This document shows positions 11,690 to 22,609 of a stretch of DNA of 64,000 bases, one piece after another. The DNA comes from Siphonodentalium dalli (lineage: Eukaryota; Mollusca; Scaphopoda; Gadilida; Siphonodentaliidae). The stretch is taken from positions 8,719,314 through 8,783,313 of the forward strand of contig CP136068.1 in assembly GCA_032622095.1 (NCBI GenBank), in the 5' to 3' direction. The stretch's first letter is position 1. Each line of letters opens with the position of its first letter. The position numbers and the translations under genes were made by a program. The notes under the pieces are model-generated. The model was not told where the DNA came from and ran no database searches. It saw nothing but the letters and a program-made list of their open reading frames with translations.

Positions 11690-12215
11690 AATAAGCGCAA
11701 TATTTTATTGTTGCGCGAAATAAGCTCATATCCACATTTTATGAACACTTAAATACGCCATATATGAGCCTAAGCGCTTGATGTTAAAAAAAACCTATAT
11801 GAGGCATTGCAATATGAAATAAGCCCGTGTTTTACTTATTTTCACGAGAACAGACTTGAAAGTAACACCAATAAACAAACTAACGACTTACCATATGATT
11901 GATCTTTATAATGTGTTTTTAATGTGACCCGCGGCATCAAACGAAATAACGGGTATATGTCGATTATGGGCTTATTTCTGAATCAAATAAGACCAATAGA
12001 AACATTGTAAATATTTAGGTCCAACGTAAACCTTTTTCAACGAGGATATATTGCAATACGCCAGGTTATTTCATACTGAAATAGTCCAACATATAGGTTT
12101 GTTTTAATAACCACCGTTGAGGCCCCTAAAACGCGTATTTAGTTTAATTTGCTTATTAGCTCATTTCGCGCATTTATAAAATAAGCCTGTATTGTCCTTA
12201 TTTCACGAGAACCGA
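11690..12215. repeat. Dispersed repeat with TTATTTTCACGAGAACAG words
   Basis: CGCCATATATGAGC, AATAAGCCCGTGTT and TTATTTTCACGAGAAC match block A (3220-3320, 42080-42180). A second fragment appears at 12170-12212. These are diverged pieces of the dispersed part of block A. Confidence 0.5.
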
Positions 12216-12540
12216 TTATTCTGCAAAATACCGGGATTTCGTTCTATTTAGCGACACACTAATCGAAAACAGACAATCCGTAATTTTGAAATGTTTCATT
12301 AAAATAATTAAGTGGGTAGCTATATGTGAATATCTGAATGCACCTCTGCCGGGAAATGTTGACAAATATGAAGCCTTTGAGGGAAGACGGACATGTTGGC
12401 ATGGATTAATTGTGGACTGTGTCTTTCTATCAATTTGAGTGTAAACAAAAATATAATATTTTGGGCGAAACTATATATCCAGTGGTGGAAACGAATAACT
12501 ATAAATGGCGCAACAGAACAAATAGTTCGCTGTGTTTAAA

Positions 12541-12903
12541 ATATAGAAATGGTATGGTGTATGCACTTACACTCCCTCCACTAACTTCGTACAAATGAAT
12601 AAATGGTATGCTGCATCCACACTGTACTAACTTCATAAAAATATAGAAACGTTATGCTGTATCCACTTACACTCCCTCCACTAACTTCGTACAAATGAAT
12701 ACATGGTATGCTGCATCCACACTGTACTAACTTCATAAAAATATAGAAATGTTATGCTGTGTCCACTTACACCCCTCTACTAGCTTCATATAAATATATA
12801 AATGGTATTCTGTATCCACTCCCTGTACTAACTTCATACAAATATAGAAATGGTATGCTGTATCCACGTGCACTCACTGTACTAACTTCATATATTAATA
12901 GGA
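12541..12903 (+). repeat. Alternating minisatellite, 45-55 bp units
   Basis: About seven units, each with ATGGTATGCTGTATCCAC and ending ACTAACTTC plus a short AT tract. Long units containing CACTCCCTCC alternate with shorter ones lacking it for the first five units, giving a dimer period of about 100 bases. The frame starting upstream at 12410 that runs into it is incidental. Confidence 0.75.
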
Positions 12904-13309
12904 ATTAGGATAATTCTTTCTGTTGATTATATCTCTATAATTATATAATTCCAATAAAAAAAAATTGTATTTCTCTCCTGTCCTTTTAAGTGCATAACTC
13001 TCCTTTTTTCATGTTTTAAACATATATAACTACATTGTGAACATATACACTGTGACTTTGTATAATAAACTGTGATGCAAAAAAGGTATGGAATATTACA
13101 AATTCTTTATGTGATGATGATGGGCCAATAAAATATGTATGTAGATGTTTAAACTGTATGAACGTAGTCTAAGATATGTATTATTCATAGACGGTAGTAT
13201 TATAGACAAGATATTTACCATTTGGGCCCATGTGTGCATTCAGTGCAAACTAGATATATGCTCCAAAGTTTGATACCCACTGTATTACAATCAGAATCAA
13301 AAGCCCCGA

Positions 13310-13460
13310 AACACTGAGGCGAGTGAACGTTACCTGAATGATTGTGTCGATATACATCGTGGGAATGTGGTGAGTGAACGTTAGCTACATGTTTGTGTCG
13401 ATATACATCGTGGGAATGTGGTGAGTGAACGTTATCCGCATGATTTTGTCGATATACATA
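13310..13460 (-). repeat. 51-bp tandem repeat, three units
   Basis: Three units share GTGAGTGAACGTTA and GTCGATATACATCGTGGG. Because 51 is a multiple of three, the minus-strand frame reads a 17-residue histidine-rich repeat (VHSPHSHDVYRH). No signal peptide or flanking gene evidence was seen, so the frame may be fortuitous. Confidence 0.65.
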
Positions 13461-13464
13461 GACA

Positions 13465-14875
13465 TAACCAGAAGTATTCATCGATTGGGCTGCGGGTGGC
13501 GCATGGATATATTTCGCGAGAGATTTCTTTAATATATAAAGATAGAAGCAAAAACATCGCGTGTGATCTACCTAATTGTCGGACTCTCCGAGCGATTCAT
13601 TTCCCAATGTTTGGTTGAATAGTTGAAGTCCAACATAAACAAAAGAAATAAAACCAAACACACATGGGATAATCAAACTGTTTAGATACTCCAGAAGTTC
13701 CAAAAATGACACATTGTGTTCAGAAAAGAGAACGAGTCATATTATAAACTGATCGATAACGTGTAATATTCCAACTAATGCAACTATTATAGTCTTGTAA
13801 ACTATATTATAAATTATATATCATAACTACCTTCAACAGACGAATAATCTCTCTCTGGTATGTGTGTATATACTGTCGTAACACTGCCACGAACAATCTT
13901 GTAAACTCAACGTTTTTTATATATATACCACTGCACTGATCTTGGGAGGTGGCATGTGGGCTTGTTTTATATAAATCAATATATATGAATATGCAAACTC
14001 ATATTTGCATTCCTTCTGTTGTATGGATGTCGCCGGTTGTCGTTTGTTTGAAACAACGATTTGTGGCAACGGGAGCAGCACCTAGTTAATATTAATACTG
14101 TTTGAAAAGGCCAAAACGGCAGTGAATTATTGCTAGTTGGATGTTCATCTTGTCTTGATGAAATGAAAGTTGGTTTTGTCATTTACTTGCGGCATGTCGG
14201 GTCAGTATATAGTCATACTAAATGGAAAACAACAATATCACCAACCTTGCCGTCGTAACCCTTTTCTATATATATTGAATGTCTTTTTGTCTTGGTGTAT
14301 TTGTTGCGAGGAAGACCACGGTGGAAAGTGGTTGCAAACAAACTAATGAATATTTCGTCGGTCATTTCCACAAACTTTTCGCACCAATGTATTAACAACA
14401 AAACAAGTAAAAGAACATAAAATTAAACGCAACCCATGCGGTACTATAAATCATGCCACGAATCTCTACTCTGACTTCCTTTTTGGTGTTCTAGCATTAA
14501 AAACAATGCAGGTAATGCATGTCTTAGTTACTACCTGTTCCATAGCAATGTATGTCAGAGTAGGTGAAGGTCCCGGAATGAGATATGCACGAATAATGCG
14601 CCTTTGGTAAGCCAATTTTCCTTTGCGTCGCTTACAATCAACACAACAATGCAATCTCGACCTGGAGCCACCCCTATTGTGAAATAGATCGGTAAACAAT
14701 ATATTTACCACATTATGTTCTGTGTTAATGCACATGAGACTGACATCGCGGCCCTGGTTAATGGGCGAGAGACTGCACATTCGGAAAAATAGAACGTCGA
14801 CCCCGAAGGCGAGATCGTCTAGTGTCCGAATGTCCAGTCGTGAGCCCATTAACTGACTTAAACACAGTTTTGAAA
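13465..14875. other. AT-rich DNA without supported gene
   Basis: Minus-strand frames near 13976-14182, 14213-14401 and 14466-14960 were inspected. None has a recognisable domain or signal peptide. I leave them unannotated. Confidence 0.35.
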
Positions 14876-14879
14876 GATA

Positions 14880-14946
14880 CAAGTATGGCATACTTTCATA
14901 CTGATGAGCAACTCCGACAAATCTCGATAAATGATACACATTTATT
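14880..14946. repeat. Fragment shared (inverted) with 33695-33765
   Basis: CATACTGATGAGCAA and ATCTCGATAAATGATACAC here match the reverse complement of TGTGTGTCATTTATCGAGAT and TCATCAGTATG near 33700-33745. It is a short dispersed repeat, which explains the chance similarity of the two overlapping frames. Confidence 0.5.
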
Positions 14947-15070
14947 ATAGCAACCACCAAGGGTGCTTATACTTAAGGCAGGTGAATGACGTCATATATT
15001 TTTTTCTATATCCATATATTTTTTAGAACGCGGGTATGGATTTTGGAGAAATTATCACGTGACTTCCGGT
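14947..15070 (+). promoter_or_regulatory. Promoter-like module with CRE, E-box and ETS sites, copy 1
   Basis: This module contains TGACGTCA (CRE) at 14987-14994, an AT-rich tract, then CACGTGACTTCCGG at 15056-15069. The last block combines an E-box (CACGTG) with an ETS site (CTTCCGG). The module at 21197-21330 has the same sites in the same order, at 69 versus 72 bases spacing, and the same opening word ATAGCAACCACC. CRE, E-box and ETS sites together are typical of animal TATA-less promoters. I infer a duplicated promoter, but a repeat element that happens to carry these sites is equally compatible with the sequence. Confidence 0.45.
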
Positions 15071-15080
15071 TAGCAACAGT

Positions 15081-16293
15081 TGGAGATTGCAAAAAAACGC
15101 GGAATTGGGAATGACGCATCGCGATAAAATTGAAAGTAACATTTTCACATGTGATTTAAGTACATTAATTTCAATTAGACCAATTTATTTGGTTAGCTTA
15201 ACGAAAACGAAAAATAAACACGTCATGACACGGTTTCTGACGTCATTTTGTATTTGTGGGCCAGAATCTAGACGCCTTGTCAAGTTGGCATGTCATCTCC
15301 GTCGTGATCACTGCATGATGTTACATAAGTTATTCTTAGCGCTATGTCGACGATCAAAGGAAAATTTGAAGCACAGCATGTGTGGTTGCTCCACTACGTA
15401 TCACAACATAATAGTCCTCGAGGAATCCGCCAATCGCGCAACGGTGCTCGCCGACATGAAAACAAATGAGGTGATTGAAGTGATGAAAAACAATGAATAA
15501 ATATCGCGATATCGTGCTATTAATTACACGAAATGAGTTATAGCACGAATAGGTTATGAGATGATACAAACATAGAAGTGATTTAATTTATGATATTTAC
15601 GGAATAATGTATATTTTGACGCGATAGACATGAAGGAACATTTACAAATGTACGGAAAGCCGCGAATGTGCCGATGACTTGTAATAATAAAAGTATGGAA
15701 CGAATCAATGTCAAAACATGAGAAATACAACATAATGAATGAAGAGAGTGCCTGTAGCTATGCTAGATGTGTATGCACACTGAAGCCAATACACTGTGGA
15801 AAGGGCTGTATAAATGTATGCATTATTATTACCAGATGCTGATGGAAAATACAGAATGACTAAAGCCGAATTTGTTATTTTCAAAATTGTACCCTTCAAC
15901 AAAAAGGTTTACTTTTTCACTTCCATACGTAAATTTTGATGCAAGTAGTTTTGTAGCCGAATGAATCGAAAGTTGAAAAATGCAAATGGTTTCTGGAAGT
16001 CTGGTGTGAGTGGTGTCATTTTTTCCTTCTTGATTTTCATAGCTCAATTCATGTAAATTTCAATCTAAATAATTGAATAATTTCTGCATAGTATGTCTGC
16101 TTGCGTTCGCTGCAAGTAGACACAATATAAAGAAATTAGTCTATTATTTAAATTGAAAATATACATGAAGTGAGCTACCTAATGAACTACAATATTAAAG
16201 GAAGGCTAGTGAATGAATATCTTCTCTGGGGAGCAGACTGGATGTATTTAGTAAAGGTGATGTTATAATTGAACAAATTCACTTATTTTTCAG
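15081..16293. other. Downstream of promoter-like module; no recognised gene
   Basis: A 137-codon plus-strand frame (15087-15500) starts 17 bases after the ETS site. It has no domain I recognise, is rich in basic residues and cysteine, and lacks a paralogue downstream of the second module. It may be a first exon or chance. The rest is AT-rich without features. Confidence 0.3.
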
Positions 16294-17047
16294 GTTAAGA
16301 AAATTGCCAGCTTTGTTGATGTCCATGAATCACGGAAGCTCTTGTGCCAAACAATCCTCAACCAAACAGAAGAAAGGTTCCATTCAATGAAGGAAAACGA
16401 CCAATGCAATACAATATTAGAACATACTGAGTGGTTGGACAATCGATCGTGGCCCAGATATCGAAAGTTGAGATTGGATCAAGAGGAGACAGCGTATGTG
16501 TTGTCATTCACGAACAAGGATGTTGAAGCGTTTAGTGAACATTTCAGAGTGCCACTCGTAGACAACAATCTGAACGTAAAGTGTATAATTCCAGAGTTTG
16601 GGCGATTGAAGCTGATTCAGGCAACTGCTGTGACTGATTTTCTAACAATGGAACCAGATCAGTTTTGGCCTTACACATATGCCAATTATAAGACTGAAGC
16701 TCCAAATTTTATGGCTGTGGTTGAGTTGGGTTTGTCTCTACCATTCACACAGGCAGTAGTAGAAAACGGATTTTCAAGTAAGATGCGTATTCTCACTGAT
16801 TGGCGGCAAAGTTTAAGTGAACAGTCAATAAATGACTGTATGGTTTTCTCAATCTGCGGTGGTCAGCTTCCGAAAAATTATTGAAGAAACAGCTAGAGAA
16901 TTTGTCAGTGGGAAAGACTATAAGCAAAAGGGCCTTAAAGAACGTCGCATGAAGAAGCTAGCAAAAACTCTCGCCATTTTAAATTATTCTTCCTCTTCAG
17001 ACTCAGATTCTGAGGACCAGGGCTCTAGTGATATTACCGATAACTAG
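16294..17047 (+). pseudogene. hAT-type transposase C-terminal exon, frameshifted
   Basis: A strong acceptor (CTTATTTTTCAG ending at 16293) leads into an open frame starting GTTAAGAAAATT at 16294. The frame runs to 16884 with no ATG at its head, so this is a 3' exon. Near its end is LPFTQAVVENGFSS followed by WRQSLSEQSINDCM, the hAT C-terminal dimerisation motif (small-residue plus E-x-GFS, then R/S-LSE-x-x-x-N-D-x-M). A shift of frame near 16855-16870 continues the protein in a second frame to 17047, ending in a basic segment and an acidic serine tail (SSSSDSDSED). The catalytic part is absent from the window. It may be a relic or the last exon of a domesticated hAT-derived gene. The frameshift favours decay unless it is an unannotated intron. 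Confidence 0.65.
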
Positions 17048-17500
17048 GTAGAAAACAATTAACACAGTGCAAAAGGGACATTTAGTAAACATGTTGCTAT
17101 ATACTAGTAAAGTTTCTTGGTTGCAATGACTAAGTTACATGTAAGAACTGTTTGGTATTGATCTAATCTAGTCTTCTCTTCCATTCTAGTCATTTAATTA
17201 GCTTGTTATGTTATATTTCAATTGTATTTGTCACTCTTCATTCATTGTTCATTACAAAGTTGCTAAATATCAATTAAAAAAATTTTTTATTGAATTTTAA
17301 ATTGAATTAATAGTAGACCAAATTTGAAAAATCTAGGATATGCAGGGATATGCAAGAAAAAGTATTACATAACTCATATAAGAAATAGTAAGATATGATG
17401 TTCAGTACTCCTGTGTGGTACAGGTAACAAGTGAAATAGGTGTGAAAAATGCAGTTGTCTTCTATTTAAAACAACAATTCCACAGATGACATTGATAAGA

Positions 17501-17602
17501 ATAGTATATGTTACCATGGAAATTTATTCCTCAATCCATGGGATTTGATTCCGACTGAAATCCCCTGATTGAGGAATGAATGTCCATAGTAACACATACT
17601 AC
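17501..17602. repeat. Palindrome, about 46-bp arms
   Basis: TAGTATATGTTACCATGGA and TTATTCCTCAATC at the left pair with GATTGAGGAATGAA and GTAACACATACTA at the right, around a loop of about 8 bases. It is a non-coding foldback structure. Confidence 0.75.
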
Positions 17603-17699
17603 ACTTAACAATAAAGCAATGTTTTAAAATAATGAATTTGATATGCTTCAAAATGTCTCACTGGTACCAAATGGCCTTAGAATTACTCTCAGAAGAACC

Positions 17700-18150
17700 A
17701 AATTGAAAAAAAATCCAGGGGGAGATGACCCCCCCCCCCGTAACCTCCATTGTGCACATGATCTTTCATAATATTCAACTTACTGTAAAACGTTTACTAA
17801 CAGTGAAATTGTCTATTCAAAATCATGTGTTTCCATGAAAGTAAAACAAATCAGAACAGTTTCTCAATTGAAGATTTAAATTTGATGAATAATGAATATC
17901 TCCCTTATGAATTTGTCCATTTCAATGTGGGGTAAACTGCCAAATTTTCAGAAAGGAGAGCCTCAGATTCACTCTCGGGGACTTCATTTTTCAAAATTTT
18001 CCCGGAGCAGGTCCCCCGGACCCCCACCGACCAGATGGGGACACCCCCATCTCGTACTCTCCCCCAACCCAGGCCTTCGGCCCTCGGGCTATACCTTCGG
18101 CATAGCGTGTTTTGATTCTCAAATAGGGAAAGTTCCGAATCAAAGTTGAT
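17700..18150 (+). repeat. GC-rich repeat segment downstream of the hAT exon
   Basis: The C run near 17728, GTCCCCCGGACCCCCACC near 18010, and the hairpin words GGCCTTCGGCCCTCGGGC stand out against AT-rich surroundings. Such CCCGGACCCCC segments are often found in interspersed animal repeats. This is recall, not a search result. The frame at 17892-18149 is a by-product. It may be the 3' part of the element that left the hAT exon. Confidence 0.4.
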
Positions 18151-18392
18151 TCTCTCATGAACGGATTTTAAGGCCTGTCGACCCTACAGAAAAAACACGC
18201 CCATTGACATAACTCCCGCACTGGCATACACTATTTGCCGAGGTGTTGTCGTTTGAACAGAAAACATCACTGCTTGCTGTTTATTTGACACCATCGATGG
18301 GACAAAAGCTCTTACTATCCACCTCAATGCACACTATATGTGTTTTGTTATATATATGAGACAACACTCGCCGCACGCCAACAGGGAAGAAG

Positions 18393-18454
18393 GCCAATCA
18401 GAAGGCTAATACAGCTTATAGGAGGTCAATCATAAGGCTAATACAGCTTATAGC
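18393..18454 (+). repeat. Short direct repeat before minisatellite
   Basis: GGCTAATACAGCTTATA occurs twice, near 18402 and 18437, immediately upstream of the 38-bp array. Confidence 0.7.
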
Positions 18455-18467
18455 CCGTGCGATAGTT

Positions 18468-18811
18468 CGCTAGCCACGATTCTCGCCTCGCGCCATTCGT
18501 GACCTCAGTAGCCACAATTATCACATCGCGCTATTCGTGACGTCAGTAGCCACAATTATCACATCGCACCATTCGTGACGTCAGTATCCACAATTATCAC
18601 ATCGCGCCATTCGTGACATCAGTAGCCACAATTATCACATCGCGCCATTCGTGACCTCAGTAGCCACAATTATCACATCGCGCTATTCGTGACGTCAGTA
18701 GCCACAATTATCACATCGCACCATTCGTGACGTCAGTAACCACAATTATCACATCGCTCCATTCGTGACGTCAGTAGCCACAATTATCACATCGCGCCAT
18801 TCGTAACGTCA
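18468..18811 (+). repeat. 38-bp minisatellite with four-unit higher-order pattern
   Basis: Unit 1 is degenerate; units 2-9 occupy exactly 18508-18811 (8 x 38). The core is GTAGCCACAATTATCACATC followed by a GCG(C/T)(C/T)ATTCGTGACGTCA end. Variant positions repeat with a period of four: units 1-3 and 5-7 carry the same order of GCGCC, GCGCT and GCACC variants. TGACGTCA, the CRE consensus, is intact in units 2, 3, 6, 7 and 8. No gene overlaps. Confidence 0.9.
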
Positions 18812-19790
18812 GCAGGCAAATAACAGTTCGAAGACTATATCCCGGGTAATAGCTTGCTTGCAGGCCATTGGTCAAAACTACTCTCCGGCTTCTCTCCGGC
18901 TACTGCTGAACTGTAGCCGATTGACTACTGAACGCATTTTGAACTGCCAAACTGGCGGCCCCATACCCATATATTACCTGCCATGCGCAGAAACTACGAC
19001 CATGTTCGTTATAAGTAGGTTAAACTGAATTCGGAAATTCTGCTGATTTGTATTATATTATGTAGATAGCAGCTGATTCAGCATTTGAGGTGCAACATTC
19101 ACAATCGGTGGGAAAATGGTAACAAAAGCAAAGAATTTTGTTGCAAGCTGTCGCAAGTCCGCATTTCGCACCAAACGACATGCAACACATGGTATTGTGT
19201 GCAGCGATGGATTATAAATCTCCCGTTCTAAGCGGATTACACTCGACATCTTGCTCCATGGCGTACTTTGGTTAGGAAAATTAAAGTAAATTATTCAAAT
19301 TTATCTTAGAATTAATGAGGTCTGGAGTCTTGAAGCCGAATACTGTATAACACATCTGCATATAGTTTAAAGTATGCGTCATTCAGTGCATGCAGCTCAG
19401 TTACACAATGGTTGGTGAGATACACGCTTATCAACCAAGTAAAGGACATTAAATAAGTTACCGTGGTTTCCTAATCAAAAGTACACTAATTAGTTTTCAA
19501 CTTGCTATGGGCCTGGTTGGTCCTGTTGAATTGATATGTCGGAGGCGCTAAATAACACATTCGAGAACAAGTACCGTTGGACCGTACATAGTACCAATCA
19601 CACTCGTGGATTAGGTTTAGATAGTCACGCGATATGAAATATAACACTATTTGCATCGAGAATATAGTATTCATTCAACCAGTTTTGGCTTCGAAATATT
19701 ATTAGCCCTCTGATGTCACAGTTGGCGATCGGCGAGTGTTGTGTGATATATATAATAAAACATATAGCGCGTGCTCCACTTGAGGTGGGG
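18812..19790. other. No gene or repeat recognised
   Basis: A few short frames on the minus strand (for example 19058-19249) lack any recognisable features. Confidence 0.4.
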
Positions 19791-19796
19791 TATTCA

Positions 19797-20258
19797 TAAT
19801 TCGAAAGCATAGCCTCTCCACTTCATAGCCTCTCCACTTCATGCATATTGTGACATTTACACAGTACTTTTGAGAACTAAGCGCATAATTGGCCTGGAAC
19901 GTCGAGCGGTGAATCGAATATTAGCAAAAAAACGAAAACTTTTCCGAGTAACATGAATGAGGAACAGATATATAAGCTCAATGTTCTCACATTTTACGCA
20001 ATGCGACAATAATTGTTATTATAGAAGGGAGAGGCTATGCTTTCGAATGGCGTATAACGAGTAGTGTTTCATGGCGTGCAATGCAAGAACATTAAGTCTA
20101 TATCTCTGTTCCTCATTTCTCTTACTCGGAAACATTTACGTTTGCTAATTGCCGATTCACCGCTACGTTACTGACCAATTATACGCTTAGTTCTCAACAG
20201 TAGTGTTTAAATGTTGCAATATTCATGATGTGGAGAGGTTATGCTTTCGAATGATGTA
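19797..20258. mobile_element. Foldback element, about 210-bp arms
   Basis: The left arm starts ATTCGAAAGCATAGCCTCTCC; the right arm ends GGAGAGGTTATGCTTTCGAAT. Both arms share GAGAACTAAGCG, GGTGAATCG and ATGAGGAACAGA in mirrored order. GGAGAGGCTATGCTTTCGAAT also appears internally near 20030, so the outer end sequence is present more than once. No frame codes for a transposase. Confidence 0.7.
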
Positions 20259-20629
20259 TAACATGTATTTTTTCATAGCGTAAAACGCGTGTAATATGAG
20301 CTTATATAGTGTGTAATAGTGCATGTTATGTGTTATTTGGAGTGTATCTACACATTATAGTTCAACTACCACAGGACACGCACTCCCATCACGTGATAAG
20401 GAATATTACAGTCACCAAATACTGTGTCGATCACAAAAACATCACATGCTGAGTTTGAGAAAGCTCTAATCGAATTATTGATATATGTTAATCTCTAATT
20501 AATAATGTATATTATTTAGAACGATGTGTATTGTAAAACTCATTTGGCACGCCATTAATTAATCGACTGTTGCAACATGTTTGTCGAGATGTTAGACATC
20601 GACGCGAATACGTGCTTCAACACATAGGA

Positions 20630-20968
20630 TTCATTGTGATGGTTACAGTTATGCCCTGTGCCAATGCATTCTCTTATATATGCGAGTCGACCATAGGTCG
20701 CCTCGCATATATAAGAGAATGCATTGGCCTAAACAAATTCTTTTTTTAACAATTTTTACCATTTTTTTCTTACATTAATAATTTTATAATTTTTTCTTAC
20801 ATTTTTTAACAATTTTTATAATATTTTTCTACATTCTTTGACAATTTTATCATTTTTAATATGTGTTAAGCCAATGCATTCTCTTATATATGCGAGGCGA
20901 CCTATGGTCGACTCGCATATATAAGAGAATGTATTGGCACAGGACCGTTCTGTTGGGTAAAGGGTTAA
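20630..20968 (-). mobile_element. piggyBac-like double-palindrome MITE, copy 2 (truncated)
   Basis: This is the inverted counterpart of 6128-6513. It has 69-bp palindromes at 20660-20728 and 20870-20938 with a 141-bp AT-rich spacer. The right terminus reads TGTTGGGTAAAGGG then TTAA (20965-20968). The left side matches copy 1 only as far as CACAATG (about 20635), beyond which the other terminus is missing. Palindrome arms match those of copy 1 at all but about one base. Confidence 0.7.
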
Positions 20969-21196
20969 TCTGTTGTCTTGTTATGTTTCCTGAAGAAAAA
21001 AAAACACCAGCTGAACACTGACCATTGCGTTGTATACTGTTATAACTGAAAACAGTATGTGCGAAACGACTTACTTACTGGGACAAATCATGCATGAATA
21101 ATATCCATATTTGGTCATGAGCGGCATACTGGTATACCTCTTCGGTCTTCGCTCGCAGTTCATTGGTTGTCGGTAGAGGCGATTTTTTTCTCATTT

Positions 21197-21330
21197 ATAG
21201 CAACCACCCCAGTGGGTGTTTATACCTAAATGCGTGTGAATTATGACGTCATATAATTTTTCTATATTTCTATACCAAGAGCGAAAATAGCGTGTATGCT
21301 TTTTTGTAAATTTCACACGTGACTTCCGGG
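21197..21330 (+). promoter_or_regulatory. Promoter-like module with CRE, E-box and ETS sites, copy 2
   Basis: TGACGTCA at 21244-21251 and CACGTGACTTCCGG at 21316-21329, in the same order and spacing as at 14987-15069. The DNA downstream is unrelated to that of copy 1, so only the module is duplicated. No clear frame follows directly. Confidence 0.45.
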
Positions 21331-21339
21331 AGGTTACTG

Positions 21340-22215
21340 CGCAGACTCCAGCAGAAACTGATCGAAGAATTACGTTTTCTTCACTTCAACTTCAACACAA
21401 TCGACTGTTAGTAACGGTACTGAGTTAGGAGAGCAGCGTGCTCCGAAGACAACCGCGACGGAGGAATTTACATACAAGTACAACAACAACGATTGCCGAT
21501 GATCACTTTTTAATTGTCCTCACTGAGTCATTCAGAGACTCAATCAAATAATAGATTAATCGAGGATTAATCACAGCCTTTCTAGTCTGATAACATGGCA
21601 TTCGGTAAAATATTACCGTGGCACAGTTTGTGATTAGCCATCTCGATTGTAAACAAATCTTCTACTCGAAATTTGTAAATTAAAAAAACAAATCAAATTT
21701 AAATGTGCATGTGCGATAATCAATATCATCCACGACCCAGCCCGGACACACATACCAAATCGCATTCACATCCACTGAGAAACAACGAAGAAGCTAGACA
21801 TTACACTTTTATTTAGAGCCGGCATCGGCGTCGACAAACACTTTATATACACCGATTTCTCCACTACAAGGTCAAGGCCCCACATGGCACGAAATTGAAA
21901 AATCAACGAGTGATTGATCTGTGTTTCATGTAATTTGCAACAATGAATGTTGTTTTGAGGATTGTATGGATTATTGTGTACCATAGATACACGAAGACTA
22001 GGCAATTCAATGTTAGGTGTATTCAATTTCATGACATCATGTGTAAACTGTGTTTGTGACATGATTATTGCACTTTTACTTTCGACAGGAGCTTGGAGGC
22101 ATTGTTGAATTTGTTCTCTAATCATCAAAGGTTGCACAGGTATTTGCTTATCATTAATTTAATCATTTGATTTAGGACTGAAAAAGAATTGTTTCTGTTT
22201 TCAAATTGAAAAGAT
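21340..22215. other. No gene recognised
   Basis: A 123-codon minus-strand frame at 21766-22137 has no recognised domain, signal peptide or paralogue. It may be chance. Confidence 0.3.
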
Positions 22216-22226
22216 CAATCGTACTG

Positions 22227-22609
22227 CCCTGCTGGACAAAACAAGTGTCCATTGGCACCGCGGTGTGTTTGGCGTTCGGCGGCGGTGTCAGAGTTTGTAA
22301 CTGCAGTTGAGCACCCCGGCCAAGCGGCAAGTACACCATGGCCGACCGTCAAGTACACATGTACACCATGGCCGAAAAGTAACTACAATGGGGCCAAATG
22401 GCATGTACACCGTGGTTAGATTTCTGGTTTATATTGTCTTTTTTCAGTTTAATGAATGCACACAGCGGCAACTACACCATGGTCGAATGGCAAATACACC
22501 GCGGCCCAACTGTAGTTAGCTGGTGGAGCCGCTGTGCAGTTGCATTTCAGCTGCAGTGGCAATGATAAGCACACCGTGGTTAAGTGGACACTTGTTTTGC
22601 CGAGCAGGG
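22227..22609. mobile_element. MITE family M2 (CCCTGCTGGACAAAACAAG ends), copy 1
   Basis: Inverted ends CCCTGCTGGACAAAACAAGT and its near complement ending CGAGCAGGG bound 383 bases. The inside contains degenerate repeats of AAGTACACCATGGCCGA. The second copy is at 26022-26418, where TA flanks both ends. Non-coding. Confidence 0.75.

Noticed and set aside
14466-14960. 164-codon minus-strand frame
   Set aside because: No recognisable domain; its N-terminal part overlaps a short dispersed repeat shared with 33695-33765 and a promoter-like module.
18468-18811. CRISPR-like array
   Set aside because: Units are contiguous 38-bp repeats without unique spacers, in an animal-type genomic context.
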